This document shows, piece by piece, positions 35,182-43,298 of a DNA stretch of 64,000 nucleotides. The notes beneath the pieces are model-generated. The model was given only the letters and a program-made list of their open reading frames with translations. It was not told the origin of the DNA and ran no database searches. The DNA lies in assembly GCF_011067135.1 (NCBI RefSeq), contig NZ_JAAMOW010000001.1, positions 124,001 to 188,000 on the forward strand. The letters run 5' to 3'. Each line of letters opens with the position of its first letter. Within the stretch, counting starts at the first letter, position 1. The position numbers were made by a program, and so were the translations under genes. The DNA comes from Solimonas terrae (lineage in GTDB: Bacteria > Pseudomonadota > Gammaproteobacteria > Nevskiales > Nevskiaceae).

Positions 35182-36999
35182 TCAAGATGCGGCCGCTGAC
35201 GCATGGCCGGTATGCGGAGTACTTGGCTCCACGATCGGTTTCAGTGGATGACCGAGGACCTCGGTGGCCATCCACGCAAAGCTGGAATTGGTCCAGAGAA
35301 AGCCTTCCTGGACCGGATACTGGTGACCCTTGCGGACTGGCAGATCGAGGGTCGCGACATTGATGCGCTCGAAAAAACTGCCGTGCTTTGCGAACACCGC
35401 CGTCAGCGCCGCGATCCAGCGTTGCGCGATATCGCGTGCGGCCGCTTCGAAGCCATGGCGCCGCAGGCCGCTGACCGCCATCAGCTGTGCCGGCGCCCAG
35501 CCGTTGTCGCCATCCCACTGCTGAAGTGATTCGAAGCGATTGGAGCCGGCGATGCCGCCGCGCCGCAGCAGCGGCCGGGCGGCCTGCAGGACGCGTTGTG
35601 CCTGGCCGGGCGAGGCGATGCCGGCGAACAGCGGTGCGAAGACAGTGAAGCCGATACCCTGGCTGGGCTGGCGGGTTTCGAGATGAAGGCTGCGGTAGTA
35701 GCCGCCGGCGTCGTCCCAGAGATGACGATCGATCGCCGTGCGACGTTCGGCAGCGAGCCGGGCGTAGCGATGTTGCGGCTCGGCGAGGCCGCCGAATTCG
35801 GCCAGCCACGCGACATCGGCGGCGAACTGCGCGAGCAGCGCATTGAGCATCACCGGCGCGAAGGCCGACATCTCGTTCCGGCCGGAAGCGCCGCTGTACA
35901 GCACCGTGAAATCGAGACCGGATTCCGCCATCGCGCGGACATCGCGCAAGCTCTTGCCGAGCGCGGTTTCGTCGTCTTCGGAATAGCGTTCGGGGCGCTT
36001 CACGTCGAGGGCGTCCCAATGATGATGCAGGCCCGTCGCCGCGTCGTAGCGCGTCTGCGGATCGGACCAGAAATCGAGGAATTCGCTGGCAAGCAGCGGC
36101 ACCGCGCGCTCGCGTACCCAGCGCAGCAGGTTCGCGGAACGTTCGGCATCGCCGTGCCGGCGATACTCGGCGGCGCTGGCAGCGACAACGGTCCGGATCA
36201 GGCGGCTCGACAACGGCGGTTGCGAGCGGCTCAGGTAGTAGTCGCGGTTGCCGTTGGGCACGAAGCCGAAGCGGCGGATCAACTCGAGGAAGTTGTCGGC
36301 CTGCATCTGCGCCAGTTCCAGGCGGCCGGTCGCGATCAGGCCGTCGATGCCGAAAGCCGTGTCCCAGTAATACGCTTCGCGGAAGCGGCCGGCGGGAATC
36401 AGGAACGGGTAGGGCGTGTGCAGCAGCGAACTGCCGCGGGCACCGACACTGGTTTTCACCAGCTTGCCCCATTGGGTTTCGATATGTGCGAAGGCCGCGC
36501 GCATGCCGGCGTCCGGATGCTCGAGCACCCACAACGGCCGCACCCGTTCCGGTTCGATGCCGGCCAGATCGTCCTCCGCCTGATAGGCCGAGGCGAGATA
36601 ACGCTGCAGCAGTTCGCGTCGCGCCGCGAGCCGCTGTTGCGGCGCGATCGTGTTGAGACCGGCGAACGCCGATTGCCAGTGCGCGATCCAGTCGCTGTCG
36701 TGATCACGCCGGTGCAGGTCGGACAATGACTTGAAGTCATCGTGCAGGCGCAGGATGCGCGCTTCCTCGATCAGCGGGCTCGCGAGTCCGGGCGACGGAT
36801 CGGACCGCCCGTTCACCGGGGTCGGCGCGGATCGCGGCAGGTGCAGCTGCGTGGCGGCCGGGACCGACGGATGGCGGACGCGATTGAGCAGGCCCCGGGC
36901 CCAGTCCGCGCGTGCCTGGATCTCGGCGCGATCGGCGGCGCCGAGCACGCCGTCGTCGGCGACGCTCCACTCGAACGCGTGCGCGACATCGACGCTCAC
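35182..36999 (-). CDS. GH37 trehalase (cytoplasmic type), lid loop altered
   Basis: 605 residues. Trehalase signature 1 is P-A-G-R-F-R-E-A-Y-Y-W-D-T (202-214) and signature 2 is Q-W-D-G-D-N-G-W-A-P (494-503). F-V-P-N-G-N-R-D-Y-Y-L-S-R-S-Q-P-P at 246-262 matches E. coli TreA closely. By alignment with TreA from memory, the catalytic acid is Asp363 (S-G-L-D-F) and the base Glu544 (F-F-E-R-I-N-V). The Gly-rich lid (G-G-G-G-G-E-Y in TreA) is replaced here by R-K-G-H-Q-Y (557-561). There is no signal peptide. GTG 36999 overlaps the upstream esterase stop (GTGA). It should cleave trehalose or a close derivative to glucose. Confidence 0.88.
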   Translation of the reverse strand: MSVDVAHAFEWSVADDGVLGAADRAEIQARADWARGLLNRVRHPSVPAATQLHLPRSAPTPVNGRSDPSPGLASPLIEEARILRLHDDFKSLSDLHRRDHDSDWIAHWQSAFAGLNTIAPQQRLAARRELLQRYLASAYQAEDDLAGIEPERVRPLWVLEHPDAGMRAAFAHIETQWGKLVKTSVGARGSSLLHTPYPFLIPAGRFREAYYWDTAFGIDGLIATGRLELAQMQADNFLELIRRFGFVPNGNRDYYLSRSQPPLSSRLIRTVVAASAAEYRRHGDAERSANLLRWVRERAVPLLASEFLDFWSDPQTRYDAATGLHHHWDALDVKRPERYSEDDETALGKSLRDVRAMAESGLDFTVLYSGASGRNEMSAFAPVMLNALLAQFAADVAWLAEFGGLAEPQHRYARLAAERRTAIDRHLWDDAGGYYRSLHLETRQPSQGIGFTVFAPLFAGIASPGQAQRVLQAARPLLRRGGIAGSNRFESLQQWDGDNGWAPAQLMAVSGLRRHGFEAAARDIAQRWIAALTAVFAKHGSFFERINVATLDLPVRKGHQYPVQEGFLWTNSSFAWMATEVLGHPLKPIVEPSTPHTGHASAAAS

Positions 37000-37913
37000 G
37001 CCTGCAGTTCCCCGACCAGCATGTCGATGCACAGCGGCGCGGCCGAGCACAGGCTCGCCAGTGAAAGAAAGGCGTGCGGCATGCCGCGATAATTTTCCAG
37101 GCGTACCGGAATGCCGGCTTCGCGCAGACGATCGGCGTAGCGGAAACCGTCGTCCCGCAGCGGATCGGCGTCGGCCGTGACGATGATGGCAGGCGGAAGT
37201 CCGTCGAGATCCGGGGCAAGCAGCGGCGACACGAATGGATCGTCGATGGCGGCCGCACCGCGGTATTTCTCGATGATCACGGTCGCGTCGCGCCGCGACA
37301 TGCCTTGCCGCGGCGGATCGATCGACGGCGACGCCATGGTCAGATCGAGGAAGGCGTAGATCAGCACTTGGCGGCGGATCACGCCGAGCCCGCGACGACG
37401 CAGGCTCAGGGCCGCCGTCAGGTTGCCGCCGGCACTGTCGCCGACCACATCGACGCAGGGCGATCGGGCCAGCAGGGCGTCGAGCGCATCCTCGCAGTCT
37501 TCCAGTCCCGCCGGAAACGGATGCTCCGGGGCGAGCCGATAGCCGACCGCGGTCACTTCCGTGCCGAGCCGGTCGCAGAGATGAGTGCACAGGTAGTCCA
37601 GCGAATCGACGCCGCCGGCAATCCAGCCACCGCCATGAATGAACAGGATCGGCACCGCGGACGGCTTGCGCGCACGTGGCAGGAATCGCTTGAGGGGAAT
37701 CGCGCCGCCGCGCGCCGGCAGCGTCGAACGCTCGATGCCGACCTCCGGCATCGGCAGCAACATCCAGCTTGCCGGCACGACGGCCGCGCGCCGCTCGATC
37801 GGCATCTTCATCGCCTTCGCCGATGCGCCGCCGAGACCGAGCTTCGACAGCAGATGCGTGAGGTTCATCAGCCAGCGCAGCTTCCAGCCATCGAGTCTTG
37901 CAATCGTTTTCAT
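36996..37913 (-). CDS. HSL-family esterase (trehalose operon, second gene)
   Basis: 305 residues. H-G-G-G-W (oxyanion), G-D-S-A-G-G (nucleophile), A-D-A-D-P-L-R-D-D-G (acid) and G-M-P-H-A-F (His) make a complete triad. The N-terminus (M-K-T-I-A-R-L-D-G-W) continues into M-N-L-T-H-L-L-S-K-L-G, like that of the esterase at 31608, and is not a clear signal peptide. Its stop overlaps the trehalase start by four bases, a strong sign that deacylation and trehalose cleavage are coupled. The ribosome site is weak; reinitiation after the upstream esterase (gap 32 bases) may matter. Confidence 0.9.
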   Translation of the reverse strand: MKTIARLDGWKLRWLMNLTHLLSKLGLGGASAKAMKMPIERRAAVVPASWMLLPMPEVGIERSTLPARGGAIPLKRFLPRARKPSAVPILFIHGGGWIAGGVDSLDYLCTHLCDRLGTEVTAVGYRLAPEHPFPAGLEDCEDALDALLARSPCVDVVGDSAGGNLTAALSLRRRGLGVIRRQVLIYAFLDLTMASPSIDPPRQGMSRRDATVIIEKYRGAAAIDDPFVSPLLAPDLDGLPPAIIVTADADPLRDDGFRYADRLREAGIPVRLENYRGMPHAFLSLASLCSAAPLCIDMLVGELQA

Positions 37914-37945
37914 ATGAGGTCGTGCCTGCAGGTGTACGGGCGGTC

Positions 37946-38941
37946 TCAGCAGACGCCGAGCCGTTGCAGCAGGAATTTTCCGGTCGAGCGGCGGGCAGCG
38001 ACCGCCTCCGGCGATTCGACCGGCTTGAACTGGAACACATGCCAGAGGCCGTCGTGGATCTCCAGTCGTGCGTCGACGCCGGCGTCCAGCATGCGCCGCT
38101 GCAGGCGCACCGCGTCGCTGAGCAGCAGTTCGCGCGTGCCGCACTGGATCAAGGTCGGCAGATAGCCCGCGTGATAGTCCGCGAACAACACCGAAACCAG
38201 TGGATCGGTGAGCGCACTGCTGCCGGCGTAGCAACGCGCGGTGGCGCCGAGGAAGTCGTCCGAGGTGTAGAACGGTTCCGCATCGTGCAGCGTGCGATAG
38301 CTGTCGCCGCTGCACGAGAGATCGGCCCACGGCGACCACAGCACCAGCCCGGCCGGCAGTGGCATGGCCCTGGCGCGTGCACGCAGCATCGCCGAGGCGG
38401 CGATCGCGGCGCCGGCCGAGTCCCCGTAGATGCCGATGTCGCCCGGTGCAAAGCCGTCCGCGTAGAGCGCAGCCAGTACCGCCAGAACCTGCTCGCCGAT
38501 GCGTGCATGATCGGCCTCCGGCGCCAGCGTGTAGTCGACCGACAGGATGCGCAGGCCGGTTTCCTCGGCCAGCGGCAAGGTGCTGTCGAGGGCGTCGTGC
38601 GCGGCGCCGCCGACAAAGCCGCCGCCGTGCGTGTACAGCAGCAGTTTGCCGGCAACGGCACCGCGTGCGGGGCGGATGTCGGTGACCGCGACGCCGCCGA
38701 GGTGCATCTGCCGGATGTCCGGGCGGTAGCGTTCGAGCAGGGCCATGTTCATGGCTTCGCGTTTGCGCAGTTCCTGCCGATTGCGACGCCGCCAGGCGTC
38801 GGTGTCGCTCGCTGCCGGTGCGCGCAGGGCATCGCGTTCCATTCGCGAGAATGTCTCGTGAAAGTAGCGCCGAGCCTCCTCCGACAGATGAGGAGCCGGC
38901 TCTGGAAATCCGGGGACGGCGACAGGGGCGGGATTCAGCAT
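37946..38941 (-). CDS. HSL-family esterase (trehalose operon, first gene)
   Basis: 331 residues. H-G-G-G-F oxyanion, G-D-S-A-G-A-A nucleophile elbow, acid probably in G-T-R-E-L-L-L-S-D, and His in G-L-W-H-V-F. It is more distant from the other two operon esterases and resembles the acetyl-hydrolase branch. The ATG at 38941 has no ribosome site, and the predicted promoter would place the transcript start on the A of this ATG, so the message may be leaderless. An internal ATG (residue 34) is the alternative start. As the promoter-proximal gene it falls directly under the LacI-type operator. Confidence 0.88.
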   Translation of the reverse strand: MLNPAPVAVPGFPEPAPHLSEEARRYFHETFSRMERDALRAPAASDTDAWRRRNRQELRKREAMNMALLERYRPDIRQMHLGGVAVTDIRPARGAVAGKLLLYTHGGGFVGGAAHDALDSTLPLAEETGLRILSVDYTLAPEADHARIGEQVLAVLAALYADGFAPGDIGIYGDSAGAAIAASAMLRARARAMPLPAGLVLWSPWADLSCSGDSYRTLHDAEPFYTSDDFLGATARCYAGSSALTDPLVSVLFADYHAGYLPTLIQCGTRELLLSDAVRLQRRMLDAGVDARLEIHDGLWHVFQFKPVESPEAVAARRSTGKFLLQRLGVC

Positions 38942-38947
38942 GCGGCG

Positions 38948-38976
38948 AATGTAGTCAATTTTGAAATCGATTGCAA
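38948..38976 (-). promoter_or_regulatory. Promoter of the trehalose/esterase operon
   Basis: On the minus strand: -35 TTGCAA (38976-38971), 17-base spacer, -10 TACATT (38953-38948). The predicted start falls at 38941, the A of the first ATG. The operator overlaps the -35 and spacer. Confidence 0.5.
38962..38975. promoter_or_regulatory. LacI-family operator TGAAATCGATTGCA
   Basis: Matches the general LacI/GalR consensus TGNAANCGNTTNCA at every fixed position, with the central CG. It lies between the divergent LacI gene and the esterase/trehalase operon and covers the operon's -35 region, so binding should block transcription. Confidence 0.78.
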
Positions 38977-39154
38977 AGACTGGTAGATTGCATGCCGTTG
39001 ATCCGGCAGGGCAGCGATCGATGACGACAAGTGTGTTGAAATCGGACACCGTCGCGAACCGACTGCGGCGCCGTCCCGGTGCCGCAGCGGGCCTGCGGCC
39101 CGTTGCCGTCATCCCTGAAAGTCCCGGAAGCATCCGCGAATCGGACCCGAGCCC

Positions 39155-40153
39155 TTGAAGAAGAACACTGGCCCCAAGCGGATGGACGACATTGCACGCC
39201 TCGCCGGCGTGTCCAAGCCGACCGTGTCCCGGGCCCTGCAGGACAGTCCGCTGGTATCCGACGAGACCAAGAAGCGGATTCTCGAGATTGCCAGACGACA
39301 CGGCTATGTCGTCAATCGCAACGCGCAGAACCTGCGCCGCCGTCGCACCGACACGATTGCGGTGGTCATCGACTTTCCGCATCTGCCGGACAACCGGCTC
39401 ACCGATCCCTTTCACTTCGAACTGCTCGGCAACATCACGAATGCCCTGGCGGTGCGCCAGCAGGATGTGCTGCTCTGCTCGTCGCAGTCCGCCCATTCCG
39501 GCGGCTTCGAACACCTGCTGTCCAACAAGGGCGTGGACGGCATCATCTTCCTCGGACAAAGCGGGCATCACGAGGAGTTCCGGGCGCTGGCCAGAACCGC
39601 GGTGCCGTTCGTGGTCTGGGGCGCCCATCGTGATGATGCGACGTACTGCGTGCTCGGCAGCGACAATCCGCTGGGCGGACGGCTGGTCGCGGAGCGATTC
39701 CGCAGCCTGAAACGCAAGCGGGCGATGTTCCTCGGGCCGCGCGGCCACATCGAAATCGAACAGCGACACCGGAGCTTTGCCGAGTCCTGGGGCAGGGCGT
39801 TCGAGGAACTCGAAGTGCCGGACCTTTCCTTCGTTGCCAGCCGCGACGCGATGCTCGAACGACTGGACTCGGGAAAGCCCGCGCCGGACGCCGTGTTTGC
39901 CGGCAGCGACACGATGGCCATGGGCGCGCTGGCAGCCCTGCGCGAACGCGGCATCGAGGTGCCGGCGGACTGCAGCGTCTGCGGCTATGACGACAGTCCG
40001 TCCGCCGTCCATCACTCGCCGCCGCTGACCACGATCAGGCAGGACACCCGCATGGCCGGCGCGATTCTCGTCGAGCGTCTGATGCAGGCCATTCAGGGAA
40101 CGCCGGCCGCATCGGTGCTCCTGCCGACCGACCTGATCGTCAGGGCAACCTGA
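39155..40153 (+). CDS. LacI-family transcriptional regulator
   Basis: 332 residues. An N-terminal helix-turn-helix carries M-D-D-I-A-R-L-A-G-V-S-K-P-T-V-S-R-A-L, the signature of the family, with hinge residues near 45-60. A periplasmic-binding-protein-like domain covers about 65-332 (F-A-G-S-D-T-M-A-M-G-A, then V-C-G-Y-D-D). TTG 39155 gives the normal Lys-rich lead before the HTH; ATG 39182 would begin right at the HTH and is the alternative. Neither has a strong ribosome site. It diverges from the trehalose operon and most likely represses it until a sugar inducer (trehalose, its phosphate or an acylated form) binds. Confidence 0.92.
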   Translation: MKKNTGPKRMDDIARLAGVSKPTVSRALQDSPLVSDETKKRILEIARRHGYVVNRNAQNLRRRRTDTIAVVIDFPHLPDNRLTDPFHFELLGNITNALAVRQQDVLLCSSQSAHSGGFEHLLSNKGVDGIIFLGQSGHHEEFRALARTAVPFVVWGAHRDDATYCVLGSDNPLGGRLVAERFRSLKRKRAMFLGPRGHIEIEQRHRSFAESWGRAFEELEVPDLSFVASRDAMLERLDSGKPAPDAVFAGSDTMAMGALAALRERGIEVPADCSVCGYDDSPSAVHHSPPLTTIRQDTRMAGAILVERLMQAIQGTPAASVLLPTDLIVRAT

Positions 40154-40181
40154 GCTGCGGGGCGACGCGCTCCGCCAGCTC
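40152..40181. terminator. 13-bp stem with triloop at the end of the LacI gene
   Basis: GAGCTGCGGGGCG (40152-40164) pairs with CGCTCCG-c-CAGCTC (40168-40181) with one G-T pair and one bulged C; the loop is ACG. It overlaps the LacI stop and faces the convergent DUF885 gene. There is no T-run, so a terminator role is inferred from stability and position. Confidence 0.45.
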
Positions 40182-40291
40182 GGCCGCTGCCGTCGCATGC
40201 GCGCCGTCGGCAGCCGCTACCGCGATCGATCATCGGACTGGTGCACGACAGGCGCGCCGGCGTCAGGCCCTGGCGCGACGTGGTTCGGCAC

Positions 40292-42031
40292 TCACGCCGG
40301 AACGGGATCGCCGAAGACCTTGTCGAGGTGCCACTCCAGCGCCGGCAGCGGCAGTGCGCCGGCATCGAGAATCGCGCTGTGGAAGTCGCGATGGTCGAAT
40401 TGGTCGCCCAGTCGTGCACGCACCTTGTCGCGCATGCGCAGGATATCCTCGTCGCCGAGTTTGTAGGCCAGTGACTGCGCCGGAATGCCGCAGGAATAGC
40501 GCAGGGTTTCGGACTCGATCTCCGCGTCGGCGCACAGGGTATGTTCGCGCAGATAGTCCTTTGCCCGTGCCCAGCTCCAGCCCATTGCGTTCATGCCGGT
40601 ATCGACCACCAGGCGGCTGGTGAGAAACGCGTCCATGCACAGGCGGCCATAGCGATCGTAGGGGTTGTCGTAGAGGCCCATCTCGCCGGTCAGCGTCGCG
40701 GCGTACTCTGCCCAGGCTTCGTTGAACGCGTTGACCGATGCGTTGCGCCGCAGCGGCGACTGGGCTTCGTTGTTGCCCTGCAGGGTCAGGTGCAGATGAT
40801 GTCCCGGCACCAGCTCATGAAACACCAGCGACGCGGCCGCGATCACGGCGAGGCTGTCCAGCTTGCCGCCGTTGTAGTGGTAGAGGCCGCGTTGCTCGGC
40901 ACCGCTTGGCGGTTCGTAGTAGCCCCAGGTCATGCTGCCTTCGAGCGCGGGCGCGAGCCGGACCAGATCGTATTCGGCCGGTGAGCGCTGATGAAAGAAT
41001 TCGTCGAAGCGCTGTTCGATGCGATCCTTGTGCTGGCGCATGCGGGCACCGATGTCGTCCGCCGAGGTGGCTTTCGCGCCGGGTTGCTCGCGTGCGTGCA
41101 CGGCGAACTCGGCGGCGGAACCGCTGAAGCCGAGTTGCCTGCGCAGCTCGGCCATTTCCGATTCGATGCGCGTCATGCGTGCATGACCGGCGCCGTGTAC
41201 CTGCTCGATCGTCAGTTCGCGCGTGACGTGCAGCTTGAGCAGCCATGCGTACGCGTCCCGGCCGCCGGGCAGCTTGTCGAGACCGACGCCATCGGGCGCC
41301 TGCCGCTCGTAGTCATCGTCCAGCTGGTCGATCAACGCCGTGAACGCAGGCATCACGCGATGCGTGACGCGACGCTGGATTTCCGCGCGCAGTGCCTCCG
41401 CGTCGCTCAGGCCTTGCAGTCGCGATGCGGAAACCGGGTAGACAGTTTCGGCCGTCGCCCGCAATCGCTCCAGCAGGCTGCGCACGGCGGGCAGCTGCGG
41501 CTTGTGAACGCGAATGCCGCGCTGCGCCTGACCCGCGGTGCGCTCGTGGATCTGCTGCAGCATGCGCGTGATGTCCGACAGCAGCAGCAGATAGCGATCG
41601 CCGTCGCTGTCGTTCGTGAACGCATGGCCGGCCAGCAGCGCGTTGATCGAGCCCAGCAGGTAGCCGCCGGTGTAGGCGGTCTGTGCGAACGGGCCATAGA
41701 ACAGACTGCCGGTCGGATCGATCGCCAGCCAGTATTGCTCGGCTTCGCGGCTCCAGCCGCTCGCGTAGTGACGCAGCAGCTTGCTGGTCAGCGCCGCATC
41801 GTGCGGCAGTTGCTCGTCGTCGACGCCGTCCAGCAACCTGAGAATCTGCGCGCCCATTTCCGCGCGGCGTGTCGCGCCTTCGAAGCTCAGGTCGGGAATC
41901 AGGCCCTCCGGTATGACACCGGCCTCGCGCTTCGCGAATACGGTCCTGCCGAGGTGGTTCATCGCCAGGTCCGCGGCGCGGTTCACGGCGCACAGGGCCT
42001 GCTCGATACGGCTCATTTCATGGCGTGACAT
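40292..42031 (-). CDS. DUF885 family putative metallopeptidase (copy 1)
   Basis: 579 residues. The hallmark H-E-L-V-P-G-H-H-L-H lies in the C-terminal half (about residue 415) with the downstream Glu-bearing helix A-F-N-E-A-W-A-E-Y-A, as expected for a zinc site of the DUF885 type. No signal peptide, so cytoplasmic. GGAG stands six bases before the ATG. It is closely related over its full length to the DUF885 gene at 61091. It is downstream of a TetR gene and a small SCP2-like gene (gap 18 bases), and opposite an S9 peptidase/TonB receptor pair. A peptidase of unknown specificity acting on imported peptides is the best inference. Confidence 0.85.
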   Translation of the reverse strand: MSRHEMSRIEQALCAVNRAADLAMNHLGRTVFAKREAGVIPEGLIPDLSFEGATRRAEMGAQILRLLDGVDDEQLPHDAALTSKLLRHYASGWSREAEQYWLAIDPTGSLFYGPFAQTAYTGGYLLGSINALLAGHAFTNDSDGDRYLLLLSDITRMLQQIHERTAGQAQRGIRVHKPQLPAVRSLLERLRATAETVYPVSASRLQGLSDAEALRAEIQRRVTHRVMPAFTALIDQLDDDYERQAPDGVGLDKLPGGRDAYAWLLKLHVTRELTIEQVHGAGHARMTRIESEMAELRRQLGFSGSAAEFAVHAREQPGAKATSADDIGARMRQHKDRIEQRFDEFFHQRSPAEYDLVRLAPALEGSMTWGYYEPPSGAEQRGLYHYNGGKLDSLAVIAAASLVFHELVPGHHLHLTLQGNNEAQSPLRRNASVNAFNEAWAEYAATLTGEMGLYDNPYDRYGRLCMDAFLTSRLVVDTGMNAMGWSWARAKDYLREHTLCADAEIESETLRYSCGIPAQSLAYKLGDEDILRMRDKVRARLGDQFDHRDFHSAILDAGALPLPALEWHLDKVFGDPVPA

Positions 42032-42049
42032 AAGTGCTCCGCTGAGATT

Positions 42050-42451
42050 TCAGAATTCCGGAAATTCGCTGGCGATCGTCGCCGCGCGGCCGGCCGCAGC
42101 GAAGGCCGGCCCGATGACGGCCATCACGCCGGGGTCGCCGTGCGTGGTGACAGGCTCCTCACCGTCGCCGCCCTGCTTGGCGCGTTGCGTGGCCTTGACG
42201 ACCGCGCGGTAGTCGCCGCGATACAGCAGATCGGGCGCATCGGTGTCCGGCTCCTGCAGACTGAAGCGGACGCCGCGGTTCGGATTGAATTCGACCGACC
42301 ACCAGACGGTCCGCCCGCCATCGTTCAGTTCGTAAACCATCCAGTAGCTGCGCGCGAGCTGCGCGCACTCGGCCTTGCTGTCGGCGTCCGCCGCGAGGAT
42401 GCGGTTCATGATGTCGACGTGCTGCTGCGACATGAACAGAGGCGCGGTCAT
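42050..42451 (-). CDS. Small protein, possibly SCP2-like lipid-binding fold
   Basis: 133 residues, not confidently recognised. The alternation W-M-V-Y-E-L-N-D-G-G-R-T-V-W-W-S-V-E-F, then R-F-S-L, P-D-L-L-Y-R-G-D-Y and a final helical stretch recalls the sterol-carrier SCP2 layout (beta sheet, D-x-x-x-x-G-D, helices), but no single motif proves it. Its ATG overlaps the TetR stop (ATGA), so its synthesis is tied to the regulator. The DUF885 gene follows after 18 bases. It could bind the hydrophobic substrate or act as a regulatory partner. Confidence 0.6.
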   Translation of the reverse strand: MTAPLFMSQQHVDIMNRILAADADSKAECAQLARSYWMVYELNDGGRTVWWSVEFNPNRGVRFSLQEPDTDAPDLLYRGDYRAVVKATQRAKQGGDGEEPVTTHGDPGVMAVIGPAFAAAGRAATIASEFPEF

Positions 42452-43209
42452 GCCGTGGCACCGGGCACGCGGCGTGTCCGTCTGGCCCGTTGTCCGTCGC
42501 GTCGGCCGTTGGTGGCGCCAGCCGGGCGTCGGGCAGGTTCCGGCAGGATGGACACCAGCCAGCGCAGGGAATGCACGAGAAGTTCGTGCGAGTCGCTAGT
42601 GCCTCTGGCCCGGGTGAACGCCAGCAGACGCGCCCGCTCGCCGGTCGCATCCTCGCGCTGCGCGGCAATCGCGGCACGCGGGGCCACGGCGTCCTTTTGC
42701 GCCGGGGCATCGTGCAGCAGCCGCGCACCGAGATAGGCATGTCCGGATACCACGCCCCAGGTCTCGATGGCGGCGACCGTATCGAAGCCTGCGTTTTCGA
42801 GCGTGCTGTAGGCGGCATCCAGCAATCGGTTGCCCATGCTTTCCACGTAAGACCAGTCCGGCACGGCAAGAATCACCGGGTTGTCCACCAGGAAGCGGAA
42901 CAGGGCGATGTTGGTTTCAAGCAGCCATTCGCGCCAGTGCGCCGGGTCCGCTGCGCGCACCTCGAAGGTTTCCGCAAGCCGGGCGCCGAGCGCCGCAAGC
43001 AGCGCGTCGCGCGAGTCGAAGTGCCGATACAGCGCCGCGGCGCTGACGTCGAGGCGTCGCGCGACGATCGGCATGGTCAGTTCGCGCGCCGGAATCTGCC
43101 GCGCCACATCGAGGATGCGTTCACGCGAGAGAACGGCGGGGCGTCCGCCGCGGCGCGTTGCGTCGACCTGCTCTGTCCGTGTGATTCGGGTGCCGGCATT
43201 CCGGGGCAT
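42448..43209 (-). CDS. TetR-family transcriptional regulator
   Basis: 253 residues from ATG 43209, chosen because GAGGA lies about eight bases upstream; an in-frame ATG at 43227 would add six residues. HTH at about 30-75: S-R-E-R-I-L-D-V-A-R-Q-I, then L-T-M-P-I-V-A-R-R-L-D-V-S-A-A-A-L-Y-R-H-F. The C-terminal tail is unusually rich in Arg. It is divergent from an S9 peptidase gene with a 23-base palindrome between, and translationally coupled to the next small gene. It probably represses its own operon and the peptidase/receptor/dipeptidase operon. Confidence 0.9.
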   Translation of the reverse strand: MPRNAGTRITRTEQVDATRRGGRPAVLSRERILDVARQIPARELTMPIVARRLDVSAAALYRHFDSRDALLAALGARLAETFEVRAADPAHWREWLLETNIALFRFLVDNPVILAVPDWSYVESMGNRLLDAAYSTLENAGFDTVAAIETWGVVSGHAYLGARLLHDAPAQKDAVAPRAAIAAQREDATGERARLLAFTRARGTSDSHELLVHSLRWLVSILPEPARRPAGATNGRRDGQRARRTRRVPGATA

Positions 43210-43227
43210 TCGTTCGTCCTCGTGCAT

Positions 43228-43277
43228 TTGACAACATCGTTTGTTACGTGCTTAACATACAGACATGCATTGTATGT
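43228..43277 (+). promoter_or_regulatory. Promoter and TetR-type operator before the S9 peptidase gene
   Basis: TTGACA (43228-43233, perfect -35), 19-base spacer, TAACAT (43253-43258). The palindrome ACATACA-N9-TGTATGT (43255-43277) overlaps the -10 and has the self-complementary ATGCAT at its centre. It lies between the divergent TetR and peptidase genes, which fits repression by that TetR protein. Confidence 0.6.
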
Positions 43278-43298
43278 GACAAGCCTCCGGAGAATTTG

